Shown piece after piece: positions 22,192 through 35,226 of a stretch of DNA of 64,000 nucleotides. The stretch is from assembly GCA_033977485.1 (NCBI GenBank), contig CM066989.1, forward strand, positions 32,155,095-32,219,094. Direction: 5' to 3'. Position numbers and translations under genes: made by a program. Within the stretch, counting starts at the first letter, position 1, and each line of letters begins with the position of its first letter. Origin of the DNA: Hydrangea macrophylla (taxonomy: Eukaryota; Streptophyta; Magnoliopsida; Cornales; Hydrangeaceae). The notes beneath the pieces were generated by a model, which saw only the letters and a program-made list of their open reading frames with translations, was not told the DNA's origin and did not search any database.

Positions 22192-24164
22192 TCATAACCA
22201 TTCAGAACTACATCTTAGACCTAGACTATCTAGATGATGATCAAAGACCTTCTGTGGCATGGCCTTTGTAAACGGATCCGTAAGATTGTTAGCGGTGACA
22301 ATCTTGGTGATAGTCACATCTCCACGTTGAATATTATCTCAAATTAGATGATATTTTTGCTCTACGTGCTTTCCCTTTCCGTGATTCCTTGGCTCCTTGG
22401 ACTGAGCCACTGCCCCACTATTATCGCAGTATAGCGTAATAGGTGACAGCGACGCTGGTACCACCTCGAGTTCCATAAGGAACTTCTTGAGCCAAACAGC
22501 TTCCTTTGCGGCTTCACAAGCAGCCATATACTCAGCTTCTGTAGTTACGACTGCAATGCATTTCTGCTTAATGCTCCTCCAACTAATAGCACCACCTCTC
22601 AAGGTAAAGAGATGATCGGACGTCGACTTCCTTGAATCTTCATTTGACATAAAGTCCGAGTCAGTGTATCCTACTGGAATTAACTCACTGCCACCGTATA
22701 TAAGCATGTAATCTTTAGTTCTTCTCAAGTACTTAAGAATGTTCTTAACAGCTGTCTAGTGCTCTGGACCTGGATTCAATTGATACCTGCTAACTATGCC
22801 AATGGCAAAGTAGATATCTGGTCTAGTGCATAACATCGCATACACAAGACTTCCTACTACCGAGGCATAGGGAACTCCTGCTATGCGGTTCTTCTCCTCC
22901 TGTGTCTTAGGACACTGGTCCTTGGAGAACACTAAACCGTGCCTGAAAGGTAATAAACCTTTCTTCGAATTATCCATTGAAAACCTAGTAGCACCTTATC
23001 GATATAACCAGCTTGAGATAATCCCATTATCTTTCGCTTACGATCTCGAAAGAGCTTTATCCTAAGAATATAGCTCGCCTCTCCTAGATCCTTCATATCG
23101 AAAGTACTAGCTGGTCAAACCTTAACTGTTGACAATGCCGCTACATCATTTCCAATGAGTAGAATGTCATCAACGTAAAGCATAAGAAAAGCCACCACTT
23201 TCCCTTCACATTTCTTGTATACACAAGGCTCATCCAGATTCTGTGTGAAACCAAATGATTTGACCGCTTGGTCAAACCGAATGTTCCAACTTCTGGATGC
23301 TTTCTTAAGCCCATAAATGGACTTTTGCAACTTGTATACCAAGTTACCTTTCCGACCAACTATGAACCCTCTTGGTTGTTGCATATAGATGTCCTCCTCA
23401 AGATTGCCATTCAAGAATGCAGTCTTAACGTCCATCTTCCAGATCTCATAATCTAGGCATACAGCAATGGATAAGAGTATTCTGATGGGCTTGAGCATGG
23501 CTACCAGCGAGAAGGTTTTCTCATAGTCAATGCCCTCCTCTGAGTATAACCTTTCGCTATAAGCCTTGCCTTAAAGGTCTCAACCTTTCCATCAGATCCT
23601 CTTTTTCTCTTGTAGACCCACTTACAGTCAATGGGTTTAATATTCGCTGGAAGTTCTACAAGATCCCAGACCTGATTGGAATCCATAGATTCCAATTCAG
23701 CCTTCATAACTTTAACCCAATGAGCTGAACAACATCATCCATTGCCTCTTCATATATGGCAGGATCAGATTCAGATTCTATGGAGACAGCTTCAAAAACT
23801 TTTCCTAAGAACATGTATCTATCAGGCTGGCTGATAATCCTCCCACTACGTCGAGGTACCGGTGCGAAAAAGAGTGAAGAAGTGGTATTTTCTTGATTTA
23901 CGTTATCAACTGCGGGTAAGACTGAGGGCTCTCCTTCTATCTCTCTCAGATCTATACTTCCCTTAGGTTTATGGTTCGTGATATAATCATCCTCCAAGAA
24001 AACATCATTTGTACTGACAAACACCTTCTGTTCTCTTGGATCATAAAAATACCATCCATAAGTACCCTTTGGATACCCTACGAAGTAACATACTTCTGAT
24101 CTAGATTCTAATTTGCTCATCTTTCCTTTCAGCACATGTGCCGGACACCCCCATATCCGAAGAT
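22192..24164 (-). pseudogene. copia copy 2 RT and RNase H, broken
   Basis: Open segments on the minus strand: 24135-23704, 23707-23501, 23498-23115, 22977-22756 and 22728-22339. RT motifs include KMDVKTAFLNGNLEEDIYM and LYVDDILLIGND (intact catalytic YVDD near 23170). RNase H motifs are YTDSDF and EAEYMAACEAAKE. Breaks include a frameshift near 23545, a stop between 23115 and 22977, and a stop near 22755. The stop codon by comparison with copy 1 is at 22192-22194, just before the polypurine tract. The pol frame is split from integrase by the solo LTR at 24170. Confidence 0.9.
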
Positions 24165-24595
24165 GTTGTTGTTAGCCTTGAATTTATTTAAGGCATTATT
24201 TTTGTTTTGTTTTGTTTTGATGATGACAAATCTAGTGATAATTGCATACTTTTATTGGTTCTATTTTAATCAATTATCATGTCATTTTCATTATGTTAAT
24301 CTCTTGATTCATGTACTTAAATGTTATAACTTTGTTTGAGATCATGAGATAGCATGTGGTGAAGTCCAAGAGTGAGGGAGCTCAACAAGGATCAAGCTTG
24401 AAGACTTGAAGATTTTTTCATCCTTGGTTGAAGATTAGGATTTACGTGTAAGCATTTTGATCAATCACTCATAGGGGCTCAAGTAGCTTTAATTGGAATT
24501 TAGGATCCTTGCACTTACACTTTAAATTACTTTCAAGGACCTAAACATACTTAGACCACTCATTTAAATTCATTTCACAAAAGCTTTCAAGTGGC

Positions 24596-27500
24596 TGTAG
24601 ACACCCCATTTTGTCGGCTATCAGATTTAGGAGACCCATAGCTTGGTGGTTCACAATGATCGTAAAAGACTCAAAAGGACTCTCGGAAGTCAGCTCTATC
24701 TCTCAGAATGCTCAGAATGACCAAAATGCCCTTGAAAGTCCGAAAATTCCCAGATTTGGTCCCAAAGTTCTGAAAACATACTACGTCGTAAGAAAAGTGA
24801 TAAAATGAGTTTTTAAATAAAACCGGAAGAAATCGTTAGCTCCCAGAGACCCCCGGAAGTCCCGGAAGTTCCCCGAAAGTCCCCGTTGACCGGTTTGACC
24901 AGGTTTGACCAGAGTTTGACCAAGTTTGACCAAAACTGTCTGAATTCATCAGAACCATTCTAAATCATGAGAAACGTATTAAAACAAGTTCCAAAAGAAA
25001 ATCGAGCGAAAACATCAGCTCCTGGGAGCTCCCAGAGGTTCCCAGAACTTCCCGGGAATCCCAGGTTTGACCGGTTTGACCAAGATTTGACTTTGGAATT
25101 GGGGCACCGAAACAATTTTCAAATATTTTTCATGGATACTAGAGGTCAATAGCTTTCCAACGGTATATCGCACATAATTTCTGGATTTAAAACGAATTTA
25201 TTATGAATTTCCAAAGGCGAAAAAGGCGATCAAATCGGCTTTTATCGCGAATACCGCAAAACTTTTCAAAGTGACCTATCCCCGAACTATTTTTTATGTA
25301 AAGTAGACTCCATTACCTTTCCAACGGTATATCACAACCTTAATTTGGAGTTTGTATGCATTTTCTGTGAATTTTGGACGAAATAGGGCCTTTTCGCGAA
25401 TACCGGAACTTCGGGGGGCCTAAACAGCATTATCCAGACGAAGGGAGGAGCAGTGCCGCCGCGGCACTCACCTCCAGAACAGTAAGTTTTTGTAAATATT
25501 TTGGTGGTCCCATTTTGATTAATTAAAATCCAAAACGACGTGGTTTCATGATTTCAGATGTTTGGGACCAATGGGAGTACTTTCTAAATCCCAAAAACAT
25601 CCCAAGTTGGCCTATATAAACACCCCATTACTCCTCATTTTGGGGGAGTCAAATGCAAGTTTAGAGAAAGTTTGGGAGAGAAAGTGTAGAGATAAGGTTA
25701 GAGTGGAGAGAAAAGAAGCTTTCTTCTTTGATTTTTCAAAACAAAAGTGAGTTTCTAACTTTGTTTTTACTTCATTACTTCCATTTACTTCAACATTCAA
25801 TACTCCCAACCACCATTTTAGTGAGCATTCAAGAGTGTGGAAGCTTCTTCCATGTCTAGTGTCATTACATATGAGTGATACACCAATCTACAAGTCTCAT
25901 GCTTCATGAATATCATCTATTGATTATCATCTACTTGCTTGATTATATATATGTTCATCTCTCCTTATCTCATTTCTTTTTCTTTTCTTTATTTACTTAC
26001 TAGTTCATCATCATCTAAGTGATGACATGAAGTTTGGGGTGAGTGAATCCTTATGGATAGTAGCTCTTGACCTCAAAAACATATTTGATAGATGATGATC
26101 ATAACCTCAATACTTCCAAGGTATTCTTGGAATGTATTGAAGTTATGCCCAAAAATAAAATAAATCTCTCCAACAATCTTGGAGGTTCTTAAATGATGAG
26201 TTTGATGTGGGTATTCTAAGTGGCTATGATCCTCATTGAGTGTTGAAAACATGTTTTCAAAACATCTATTTCAAAACCCCTCTCAATCCCTCTCATTTGG
26301 TTTCAAGAAACAAAACTTTGATTTCTCCAAAATCTTCAAAATAATGAGTCAAAACAGTGAGTGAGTTGAGTTCAAAGATTTTTCTAGAACTCAATACTCA
26401 ACATATGAATACAAGGCCACTTGGAAAGTCTTCCTAACTCATTGGAGAACACCCATGATTTTTGGTTTGACTTGGAAGTACTTGGAAATGGTCCACTTAG
26501 GTCCCAACATTCCTTCCAAACATTCTGTTTTTGCTGTCACAGCAGCTAGGTCAACTTACGACCTCTTTTCCAGAAAACTTTTCCAAAAGGGGTGGTCCTA
26601 ACTTATTTTTCCCTTAAAATTCAATGTCTTAGGAAACTTTCTGTATAAAATGGACCTCTAGATCATTCTTTTTCATTTTCTAAGATTTTCCAACATTGCA
26701 GACGACAGTACGAACTCTGTTTCTGAGTGACCTCTATTGTTTATATAATTTCTCTCAATATGTGATAGCTATTCAAGATTGGCCTTTTGGGTTGTGTTCT
26801 AGACACAATAAGGAACATCTCCATAAAAAATCATGCATTGAAAACATTCCTAACCCCTCTTTTCAAATTCCAAAAGATCATGCTACTGTTCTGTCCACTA
26901 TTCACAGCAAGTACACTTTAACTTTCATTCTTTGATTTGAGGCTTATATGCATTCCAAATTAGTTCATATCCTAGGAAGTGGTTCATACTACATTTGTAT
27001 ATATCCCATGTTGATTTCATTCATTCATTCTTGCCCATTTTAGACTTCTAAGCCATTCTAGAAATCCATGTACACAAAACACACTACAACCTTTGCACAT
27101 CTTTAGATACATTCATTGCATTCATGCAAGATTTGGGGTTTTTGTAACTCTTAATCTAAGGAGATTATAAGGAATGAATTCGATCACTCGCTCATGCTTC
27201 CCTTTGATCTATTCATCCTTTCTCATCCATCCCGGGGGTTGAGAGGTCTTCTTTTATCAAAGAATAACATGCATCATTCTAGCCTTGCTAAGCATATTTT
27301 GATTTCTTTGCTTATTTGTTTCAATAATAATTCATGCCCCCTTTAGATTAGGAAACTTGATTAATTGATATATGATTAGACGATTTTTCCTAGGTTTATT
27401 TGTGTGATTTTCACTTTACATTGTATGATATTTGACTTAGATTTTATGAATGATATCCTATCTTTTGATTTTCAATTTCAAGATTCTTATGTGATGTAAT

Positions 27501-27821
27501 ATACTATCATAGTATTAATTGCCGAACCAAACCTAGTATAAGATGATTATTTGGATGCTAATTGAGGCCCGTCGAAAGACGGGGCGAGTTGAGGGTGTTT
27601 TAGTCGCGACAAAGGCTCCTTCCTCTCTCATACCAAAACCCCGAACCAAGTTCTTTGGTTATGAAGGGCCGGTGCCCTTATCCGCTTGGGTGAGTCAAAA
27701 TTAGGTTTCTTGGTTCCTTAAAGACCAAGTGGCGACTCTGTATCTGTTTTCAACAGACCTTTCATTTTCCTTTTCAAAACAATCTCGAACGAGAGAAGTG
27801 GTCCGAAGCCCGGTATCCACA
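24596..27821 (+). mobile_element. Solo LTR of the Tat family
   Basis: 3226 bp, TGTAGACACCCCATTTTG...GGTATCCACA, with exact GTGGC on both sides (24591-24595, 27822-27826). It is the reverse complement in layout of the Tat LTRs at 20401/35227-37861 and 53497-55444, for example the AATTGAGGCCCGTCGAAAGA segment near 27560 against 35222 and 53770. A TATA box CCTATATAAAC lies near 25611. Formed by LTR-LTR recombination of a full element. Confidence 0.93.
25452..25468. promoter_or_regulatory. CpG-rich near-palindrome upstream of the Tat LTR TATA box
   Basis: AGTGCCGCCGCGGCACT, 17 bases, about 144 bp upstream of CCTATATAAAC. The other Tat LTR has two copies (37315-37331, 37337-37354). Confidence 0.6.
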
Positions 27822-28039
27822 GTGGCTAAGTCAAAAGAAAGTACCTTTGCGCAGATAGGTCAACTTTAAATGCAAACCTGATCCAATTGGTAAGGAATTA
27901 GATCTTGAGTTTTATATGGTTGGAAAGATATTTGAATCTAGTTTCCGAATATTCAAACGGATCACAAATACGAGTTTTGTAGAGGGAGTTATGGCCGTTT
28001 TAGTAAAGAGGTGTCAGTCTGCCAAAATCTGCTTAAAAC

Positions 28040-28185
28040 CAGTCGACTGATTTTTTAAGGGTCCAGTCGACTGAATTATAGAATCAGTCGACTGATTGAA
28101 CTTTTCAGTCGACTGGACAGCCCTGAAATGGCCTCTTCACTGCTATAAACTTCCCAGTCGACTGAACCCTCGATCCAGTCGACTG
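28040..28185. repeat. CAGTCGACTG palindrome array in the solo LTR
   Basis: Six perfect CAGTCGACTG copies at 28040, 28064, 28085, 28106, 28155 and 28176, ending about 87 bp before the TATA box at 28272. Confidence 0.92.
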
Positions 28186-28879
28186 GACTGCGCTGAAAGG
28201 CAATAACGGCTAGTTTTTAAAGGGGTTTTTAATTACCAAACTTGCCACCAACGGCTATAATCTTTCTTGGCCTATAAATACATGTTTTCCCACACCATTT
28301 TATGTTGATCATTCCATTGGAAAACATCTATTTAAATCACACAACTTGTTGATTTCTAATCATTCATATTTGAGCCCTAGTTGTGTGAGTTTATCAATTT
28401 GCTCTAGTTCTTAATTTGTATTACTTTGAGAGTAAATTGTAGTGAGCTTTTATTTGTATCATCTACTCAACAAGGAGTTATTGTGTGAGCTTTAATTTGT
28501 ATTATCCACTCTAGAGAGAGAGAGTTCAATTTGTAACCAAATAATTTGTAAAGATTGAGGGTTAGTAACCCTTGTGTGCAAAGAAGAGGTGTTCTTCTTT
28601 GGAAGAGATTGGAGGCTCTTGTAACGGTTTGGTCTACACTCGTGAAGTAGATCGGATTAAAGGAATCCTCAAGAGGTGTTCTTGAGGGGTGGACGTAGGC
28701 CGCGGGGTGCGATTGCCGAACCACTTGAAAAATTGGTTATCAAGTATCTCTTCCCTTATCTCTTCATATTATATCTTGTGATTGTGCTTTAATTTGCAAT
28801 TAAGTTTTTAAAATGTTAATTTCCACTAAAACCTTATTCACCCCCCCTCTAAGGTTTCCACTTTTGGGCCAACAGTTGT

Positions 28880-29805
28880 AAAGAAGGCTTGCGCCCAATC
28901 CACATCTTTCATGGTGTCCTGGGAACAGATTTGCTTGGTACTAGATTTAGTATATACGCAGCGATTTCTAAAGCATAACCCCAAAGGAATAATGGCAACT
29001 TGGAATAACTCATCATAGACCTAGTCATGTCTAAAAGAGTCTGATTCCTTCTCTCCACTACACCGTTCTGCTGAGGCGTACCAGGTGCAGTCAACTGTGA
29101 CAGAATCCCATTTTGTACGAGGTGATCAATAAACTCATTAGAGAGGTACTCGCCACCTCGATCAGATCGAATGGCATTGATATGTGTCCCCAATTGCTTC
29201 TCCACTTCAGCCCTAAACTCTTTGAACTTTTCAAAGGCTTCAGACTTGTGCTGCATTAGGTACACATATCCATACCTAGAGTGGTCATCAGTAAATGTTA
29301 TGAAATACTCATAACCACCCCGTGCTCTAATGTTTATTGGTCCACACACATCAATATGAACTAATTCCAACAATGCATTGGTCCTATTACCCTTAATTGG
29401 AAAGGGCCTTTTGGTCATCTTACCCTCTAAACAAGACTCGCAGACTTCCATTGGTTCTAGAACCAAATCGCCTAAGACCCCTTATTTGACTAGTCTGCCA
29501 ATCCTATTTAGATTGATATGGCCAAGCCTCATATGCCAAAGCCTTGTTGGATTAGTGAAAAATTCTTTTCTTTTAGATGGTACAGTTACTACTGAGGTAT
29601 TAAGTTCCATACAAGAGTCTTTAAGAGTATTGGGAGTAATCACATACAAACCATTTGATTTAACACCAGAACATATAAAAGAACTATTTCTTTTAATCAC
29701 AACTTCAGTTCCAAAATGAAAAGAATAACCATTATTCGATAAATTAGAAACTGAAATTAAATTACGTCTCATTAAAGGGATGTAAAGTACATCTGATAAA
29801 ACCAA
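28880..29805 (-). pseudogene. copia copy 2 integrase, broken
   Basis: The HHCC region ([26 protein letters not shown]) is followed by one stop (TAA near 29484) and then the core with [20 protein letters not shown] and [13 protein letters not shown]. The core is intact through 28909, beyond which the solo LTR (28874) cuts the frame; it resumes at 24164. Confidence 0.9.
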
Positions 29806-29808
29806 AAC

Positions 29809-30850
29809 TTAATTGTCTAGAAATTCTAAAACTACAACTCCTATAGCAACCGTAGAAAGGGTTGAGCTAGAACCCAGAGTAAGTAGGATTTTCCCATCAC
29901 TGCACCTCCTGGTTGATCTGAACCCTTGCAATGAATTACAGATATGGTTAGTCGTACCAGAATCAATAAACCAAGTGTTTGAAGTATCCGTTATAAAACT
30001 TAATTCAATCACATGTGATTCAATCATACCTTGAACTCTTGTAGCTAAGAATTCTGGACAGTTCTACTTCCAGTGGCCCTGTCGCCGCATTGGAAACACT
30101 TTCCTTTGCCTTGGCCACCCACCTTCCCTTTGCCTTTACCTTTTCCCTTAGATTTTGCAATCTTAGGGATTGGTCCAACACTTGGACCACCAGTGCCAGC
30201 CTTTTTCTTCCCTTTCTTTCCTTTCGGTACAGATCGGGAAGAGGAAGAGGTTCTCAACGTTCAGAACGTTGCCCCTAGGTTTGATCACCCCTTCCGCTAC
30301 CAATAAGGAACTCATTAATTCGCTCATTAAGAAATCCATTTTATTCATATTATAGTTTAATTAAAATTGAGTGATTGACGGTGACAGCGTATTGAGGATC
30401 ATATCAACTTGGGTCTGTGCGTCAATGTTGGCACCCAGGGTCTCCAGCTCGTTTAAATGACCAATCATTTTCAAAACATGTTCTGTGACTGGAGTCCCTT
30501 CCGACATCTTAGCACTCATTATCTTCTGCATGGCTACCTGTCTGGCAGGCCTGCCATGCTCCCCAAACATCTTTTTCAGGGATTCGATAATGTCACTGGA
30601 AGAATTGTTCGACTGGAATTGGTGTCACAGCACTCCAGCCATTGAGGCCAGACTGTAGCAACGGGCCATTCCATTTGACTTCTTCCATTTATCGAACTCG
30701 CATCTGGCAGCTGTTGAAGCATTTGCCGTGGGTTCTTTGGGGCATGGGGTGGTGAGGACATATATGTGATCCTCCACAGTTAAAATGATGTCAAGGTTAC
30801 GTTTCCATTCATTGTAGTTATTTCCAGTTAACTTGTTTTGAGTGAGTATG
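29809..30850 (-). pseudogene. copia copy 2 gag and protease, broken
   Basis: Open segments include 30570-30361, 30257-30045 and 30027-29809. The basic GKGKGKGKVGGQGKGKCFQC tail leads to a zinc knuckle disrupted by a frameshift and a TAG. The protease motif reads FIDSGTTNHICN, with Thr where copy 1 has Ala after DSG. The first codons (ATG at 32130) are separated from the rest by the hAT insertion. Confidence 0.88.
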
Positions 30851-30858
30851 GTGGCAAG

Positions 30859-32098
30859 TAGGGGTGGGCATAGTTCGGGCCAACCCGAAAAACTGACCCG
30901 AACCCGAAATTTTAAATTCTTTGGTTCGGATAAAAACCGAACTGAACTTATTTCAGTTCGAAACCGAACCATAATTTACACTTCAGTTCGGTTTTCGGTA
31001 CTAAAATCTCAACCCGAACCCGACCCGAAAACTCGAATTTTTTGGGAGTATAAAATGTTGGATTTTTAGGTTGAGGCTTTACTTTCATTTAGATAAGCAA
31101 ATCAGCAACTCCTCAGTCTCCTCCATACCGCACACGCCGCAGACCCGCAGATCTCCTCACCTTCGGCCTTCCCCATCCACTGATCCATACACGACCACAA
31201 GTTCACAACCACAAGTCCACTGATCCGATGATTCTCTCTCTCATCTCAACCACAAGTCCACTGATCCATAGAATCACAGATCTGACCTCACCCTCGCGGT
31301 GAAGGTTCGACGAAGGTTCGGCGACTGCTCTTCGAAGGCTCGGCGCGGTGAGTCAGCAGCACTCTCTCTCTTGTAGACATGTATGCCAAAACTGGGGACC
31401 TTCAAGTTGCTGAATCAATACTTTCTCGGGTCAGATTCCCTGATTTGAAGTATTGGAATTCAATGCTTGGAGGAAATGGTCACCATGGGAAGGCAAAAGA
31501 GGCAATGAAGGTTTTTGATGAGATTATGATATAGTGACATTCATTTCTATGCTCACTGCTTGTAGTCATTCTATAGAATTTACATCTCATCTCAATCTCG
31601 TTCTCATTCTCAGATTCTCAATCATAGATTCATAGACAGACTTCATAGTTGTAAATATGTATTGAATCTTTTCTAACAGTGCTTTGTGATTTCAGAACTT
31701 AGAATTTAGGAATTAGGGTTTCTTTCTCAAAATCATGTTTTTTTTTTTTGCCCAAAATCATAGTTATTATTTGTAAATATTTTAAGGTCTTGATTTTAAA
31801 AAGAAATTAGAAATTACAAGTTAATATGGTTTACATGTTAAAATCATAGTTATTAATTGTACATCTTGCTTATTGGAACAGGTTAATATGGTTTACATTT
31901 TACATGTAAAATTTTGAACTTCGGCTCAAATTTAACCTGAAGTTTCGAACCGAACCCGAACATTCATTTCGGAAACCGAACTGAATTTTTGAACTTTACT
32001 TCAGTTCGGTTTTCGGTACCATAATTGCCAACCCGAACCCGAACAACCCGAACCGAAGTTTACAGTTCGAACCCGAACCACCCGAATGCCCACCCCTA
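30859..32098. mobile_element. Non-autonomous hAT element with captured gene sequence
   Basis: Terminal inverted repeats TAGGGGTGGGCAT...ATGCCCACCCCTA and an exact 8-bp duplication GTGGCAAG (30851-30858, 32099-32106), the hAT signature. Subterminal regions are packed with ACCCGAA and TTCGGTT words in both orientations, as expected for transposase binding sites. No transposase is present. The centre holds a PPR gene fragment. It sits about ten codons into copia gag. Confidence 0.92.
31373..31600 (+). pseudogene. Pentatricopeptide repeat (PPR) gene fragment inside the hAT
   Basis: From 31373 the frame reads VDMYAKTGDLQVAESILSRV, continues through FPDLKYWNSMLGG and HHGKAKEAMKVFDEIM, stops at TAG, and after a frame change gives VTFISMLTACSHS. 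The DMYAKCGD, WNSMLxGYGxHGxxxEAxxVF and VTFxxLLxACSHSG wording is typical of plant organelle-targeted PPR proteins of the PLS type. Only about two repeat units remain, so this is a captured scrap rather than a gene. Confidence 0.85.
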
Positions 32099-32130
32099 GT
32101 GGCAAGTGGACTAAATGCAGATCCAGACAT

Positions 32131-33794
32131 TGTGATTTACTGTAAAAATCAAAAGATAAAATAAATATGGATATCAGGATTTGACAGTTTAAAATAAAAG
32201 AATCCTTAAAACTCTTATTTTAGAAAGAAGTCGTCGGAATATCGAAATGAAAGAATAAAGCCTCCGTGTGGTGGTCAATGTTCGATCTTTCGATTTATCA
32301 TGATTTATTCGCTATGCAACTCTTGCAAAACAAGTCATGACTCCCGAACCTATTTGATCTCTAAGTTTCTATAATGCCCCGTGTGGGATCCCTTATCCAT
32401 AGCTTAGCTAGTGTGTACCATTAACTAAGATCCAATCACAATCGCCTCAAGTAGCGCCTCCGTGTGGTGGTCACCCTCTAACACGTCTGATTGATCCTAT
32501 CCGAAGGAAGTTCACGTCTAGTAACCAATGGGTAGTGTACCCTCCGTATGGAATGGTCACCCCTGGCGAGGTGACACAGAATGCACTACTCATTTTACAA
32601 TGAACCATTAATGGAAGATCGTGGGTGTTTTATTAAGACCCTCTCCCACTAGATTTGGTAAATAAGGATTTTGCTTTTCTTTTGAAAATTGCTTCTACAC
32701 ATTACCCATAAACATCCAATGTTTACTAATGTGTTGAAACGGTTTTTGAATTTTATTTTAGAAAACTTGTTTTACGTGCATGCAAGTAGTAACAATATAA
32801 TTAAATTCCAATCACAACCAAGCACATAAAACCAAAACCTAAAATTGAAAAATAAAGACATTCAACAATGGCTCTATCTCCATAGAACCACCTCCTTGGT
32901 TTGATCACCTCTAACTCCATCTTCATGGACAACGGCTTGCTGCTCCATCTTCATGGAATTTCTAATTCTAATACATTGGTCCTATGCTTCTTTCGAAGCT
33001 TACAATTTTATCTAGAACTAGAAATTAGCAACATGAAAATAAAGAAGGCTAGGGAAACCGGTGCGATTTTCCTTTTCGTAGGATTGAAGTCGCAGTGCTC
33101 TTTACATATGCCTTAAAGCCAAACCAATAATTTTAAATACAACAATCATTAATCACAAACATTTAAATACGAAATAAAACATATGTTGATGATCGGTGCC
33201 ATGGGAGATAGTGGACTAATCTTGCTGCAAAAGGGTTAGTCGTACGCACATCCATGCATATATAACAAACATTTGTAACTATTGGAAACCCTAATTGATT
33301 CACACAGTATATAAACTCTTTACATACTGAATTAGAACTTAAAACATCATCACAGTTCTCTGTCACACTTCGATCGATCGACAAGGTTCGATCGATCGAA
33401 CCTTCGACTGATTGAACATAGTTCAATCGATTGAACTTTCAGTTTCACAGAAAGGTTTGAAAATTTTACAAAATAATTCAAAATTAAAGTAAATAATTTT
33501 TAAAACATTTTAAACTGTGAAAAGAACAGCTAGACAGAGAATCGGTCTCGATCGATCGAACGTAGTTCGATCGCTTGAGAACAGAGGATCGTCGATCGAT
33601 CGAAACTATTTCGATCGATCAAACTCATCATGCATTCAATGCAATCACAGATTTGTATTTTGCTACGAAAACACTGCAGAAATAGATCTGTGAAGATGCA
33701 GTTTTGAAAACAGTTCTAAAATCAACATGCAAATCAAAATTAGTGTTCCAAAAACGCATCTATAGATCCAAATAAGCGAGGCTCTGATACCAAT
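32131..33794 (-). other. Untranslated leader of copia copy 2
   Basis: Equivalent of 6272-7982: no frame. Contains TTCGATCGATCGAA-like palindromes at about 33369-33440 and 33548-33630 and the initiator-Met PBS complement at 33780-33792 (GGCTCTGATACCA). Confidence 0.85.
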
Positions 33795-35221
33795 TGCAGG
33801 AAAAAATGGGTTTAAAACTATTTTAAACAGCAGCAGAAATATTAAGTTACAAAACTTATTTGTAGCCCAGGATCTACTACTCGTCAATTCTATAGATGCG
33901 TACTAACAAGAAGGGACAAGAGGTTATACCTTTGTGTCTTGAACCCAATTCTGATTTTCTTCTTCCTTGGTGATGTAGCAGCCTCTACTAGGTTGTCTTC
34001 ACCATTATGTCTCCTACGGATGCTTCCCAGAAAGACTAGAGATGGTGGGATCTCTAATAGAGAGGAAGGAGAAGGTTTTGGGGCTCTAAAATAGTTTCTG
34101 CAGCTTTTGACGTTCAAAACGATGTACAACCTTTCCAAAACGCAGCTGCCCTATTTATAGATTCCCAGAACCGACCTAACATTTGACCGATCAAAGTGGC
34201 CTTGATCGATCGAACCTGCCTTGACAAGATCCTCATGTGCCTTTCCAAACATCTTAGCGGAGCTAAAAGTGGGACCTCCTAGGCTCTTAATTATTGGCTC
34301 AGACAAGCGGTTAATTCCCATGATCAAACTCTTTGATCAGCAAACTAACCAACTGATCAGTTAACGTTTACTCCACTATAAAACGATAACTAAACTCCAA
34401 CACAAACGAACATATCCGAAGTGATAACTAGACTTGTTTGTTGTACTAATGTCCCTCTACCATCAGCATTCGAAATCATATTCAGGTATTCGGATAACTG
34501 TTACTGTCAACCTGAATCATGACTACTTCTTGTATTCCTTAAGTCTCATTCACCTCTCATGATTACCAAATATGTTGATAACTACTTATCAACAAGACTG
34601 CAGTTCTCAATAATCAACTTGGTGACATTCTCAAGGGAATGCTTACTCTGAATCAGAGGGTAGATTCTATCTTGACAATATATGTTCACAACCCTGTGAA
34701 CATGACATACCCAAGATACCCAGGTGTTGATCTTCTATAGACTTCACTGATTGGTAAGTCAAAGCAGCCATATCCACAGTTTGTGTTCATAATCGTCTCA
34801 AGATTGAGAACACGTACCTTATACAAGTTATGAGTTCCTATTGACTGTTGACAGTCTTGAGTGTCAATAGGAAAGCACAGGTCCGTTAATGCACTATAAG
34901 CACTAGCATATTAACTAAGAGTTACACTCTAGTGATTGAGATTAATCACTCCATCCAATGGTAGTTAATCATGTTACAGTTTAAACCTGATGAGATATCC
35001 AATCTCATCATCTACTCTGACAAGTTCTAAGTATCAAAGAATAGTAATTCGTATCTCACTTGTATGTATCTCATACACACACGAATTACCTACTATGATA
35101 CATAAGGATTAACAATCATCTCATGAAAGAAACATACACAATGAAATGTAAAGCTGATATCCATATATTAAATGTCAATGTCTCATACATAGAGTAATGG
35201 TTTGAGGGCACAAACCCAACA
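33795..35221 (-). repeat. 5' LTR of copia copy 2
   Basis: 1427 bp between the PBS and the CAACT duplication, ending CAAACCCAACA. It retains only about two of the palindromes (34190-34215), fewer than the 3' LTR of the same element. Confidence 0.92.
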
Positions 35222-35226
35222 CAACT

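Larger units (their letters stand above)
24170..28874 (+). mobile_element. Solo LTR (copia Maximus/SIRE-like?), split by another solo LTR
   Basis: TGTTAGCCTTG...TTGGGCCAACA with 5-bp duplication GTTGT (24165-24169 and 28875-28879), interrupting copia copy 2 integrase. Without the inner insert it is about 1474 bp. It has no coding sequence. A TATA box (CTATAAATA, 28272) sits about 600 bp before its end, so it reads on the plus strand. The GATGATGACAAAT word near the start and the end sequence resemble SIRE/Maximus LTRs; this lineage call is tentative. Confidence 0.88.
20677..35221 (-). mobile_element. Ty1/copia retrotransposon copy 2, with nested insertions
   Basis: Same family as 5042-13464, in reverse. 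The 5-bp duplication CAACT (20672-20676 and 35222-35226) reconstitutes the Tat LTR sequence exactly as it reads at 53760-53770. Removing the solo LTR pair (24170-28874) and the hAT (30859-32098) leaves about 8.6 kb, the expected length. gag-pol is broken by stops and frameshifts but keeps YVDD and the integrase core. Confidence 0.95.
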
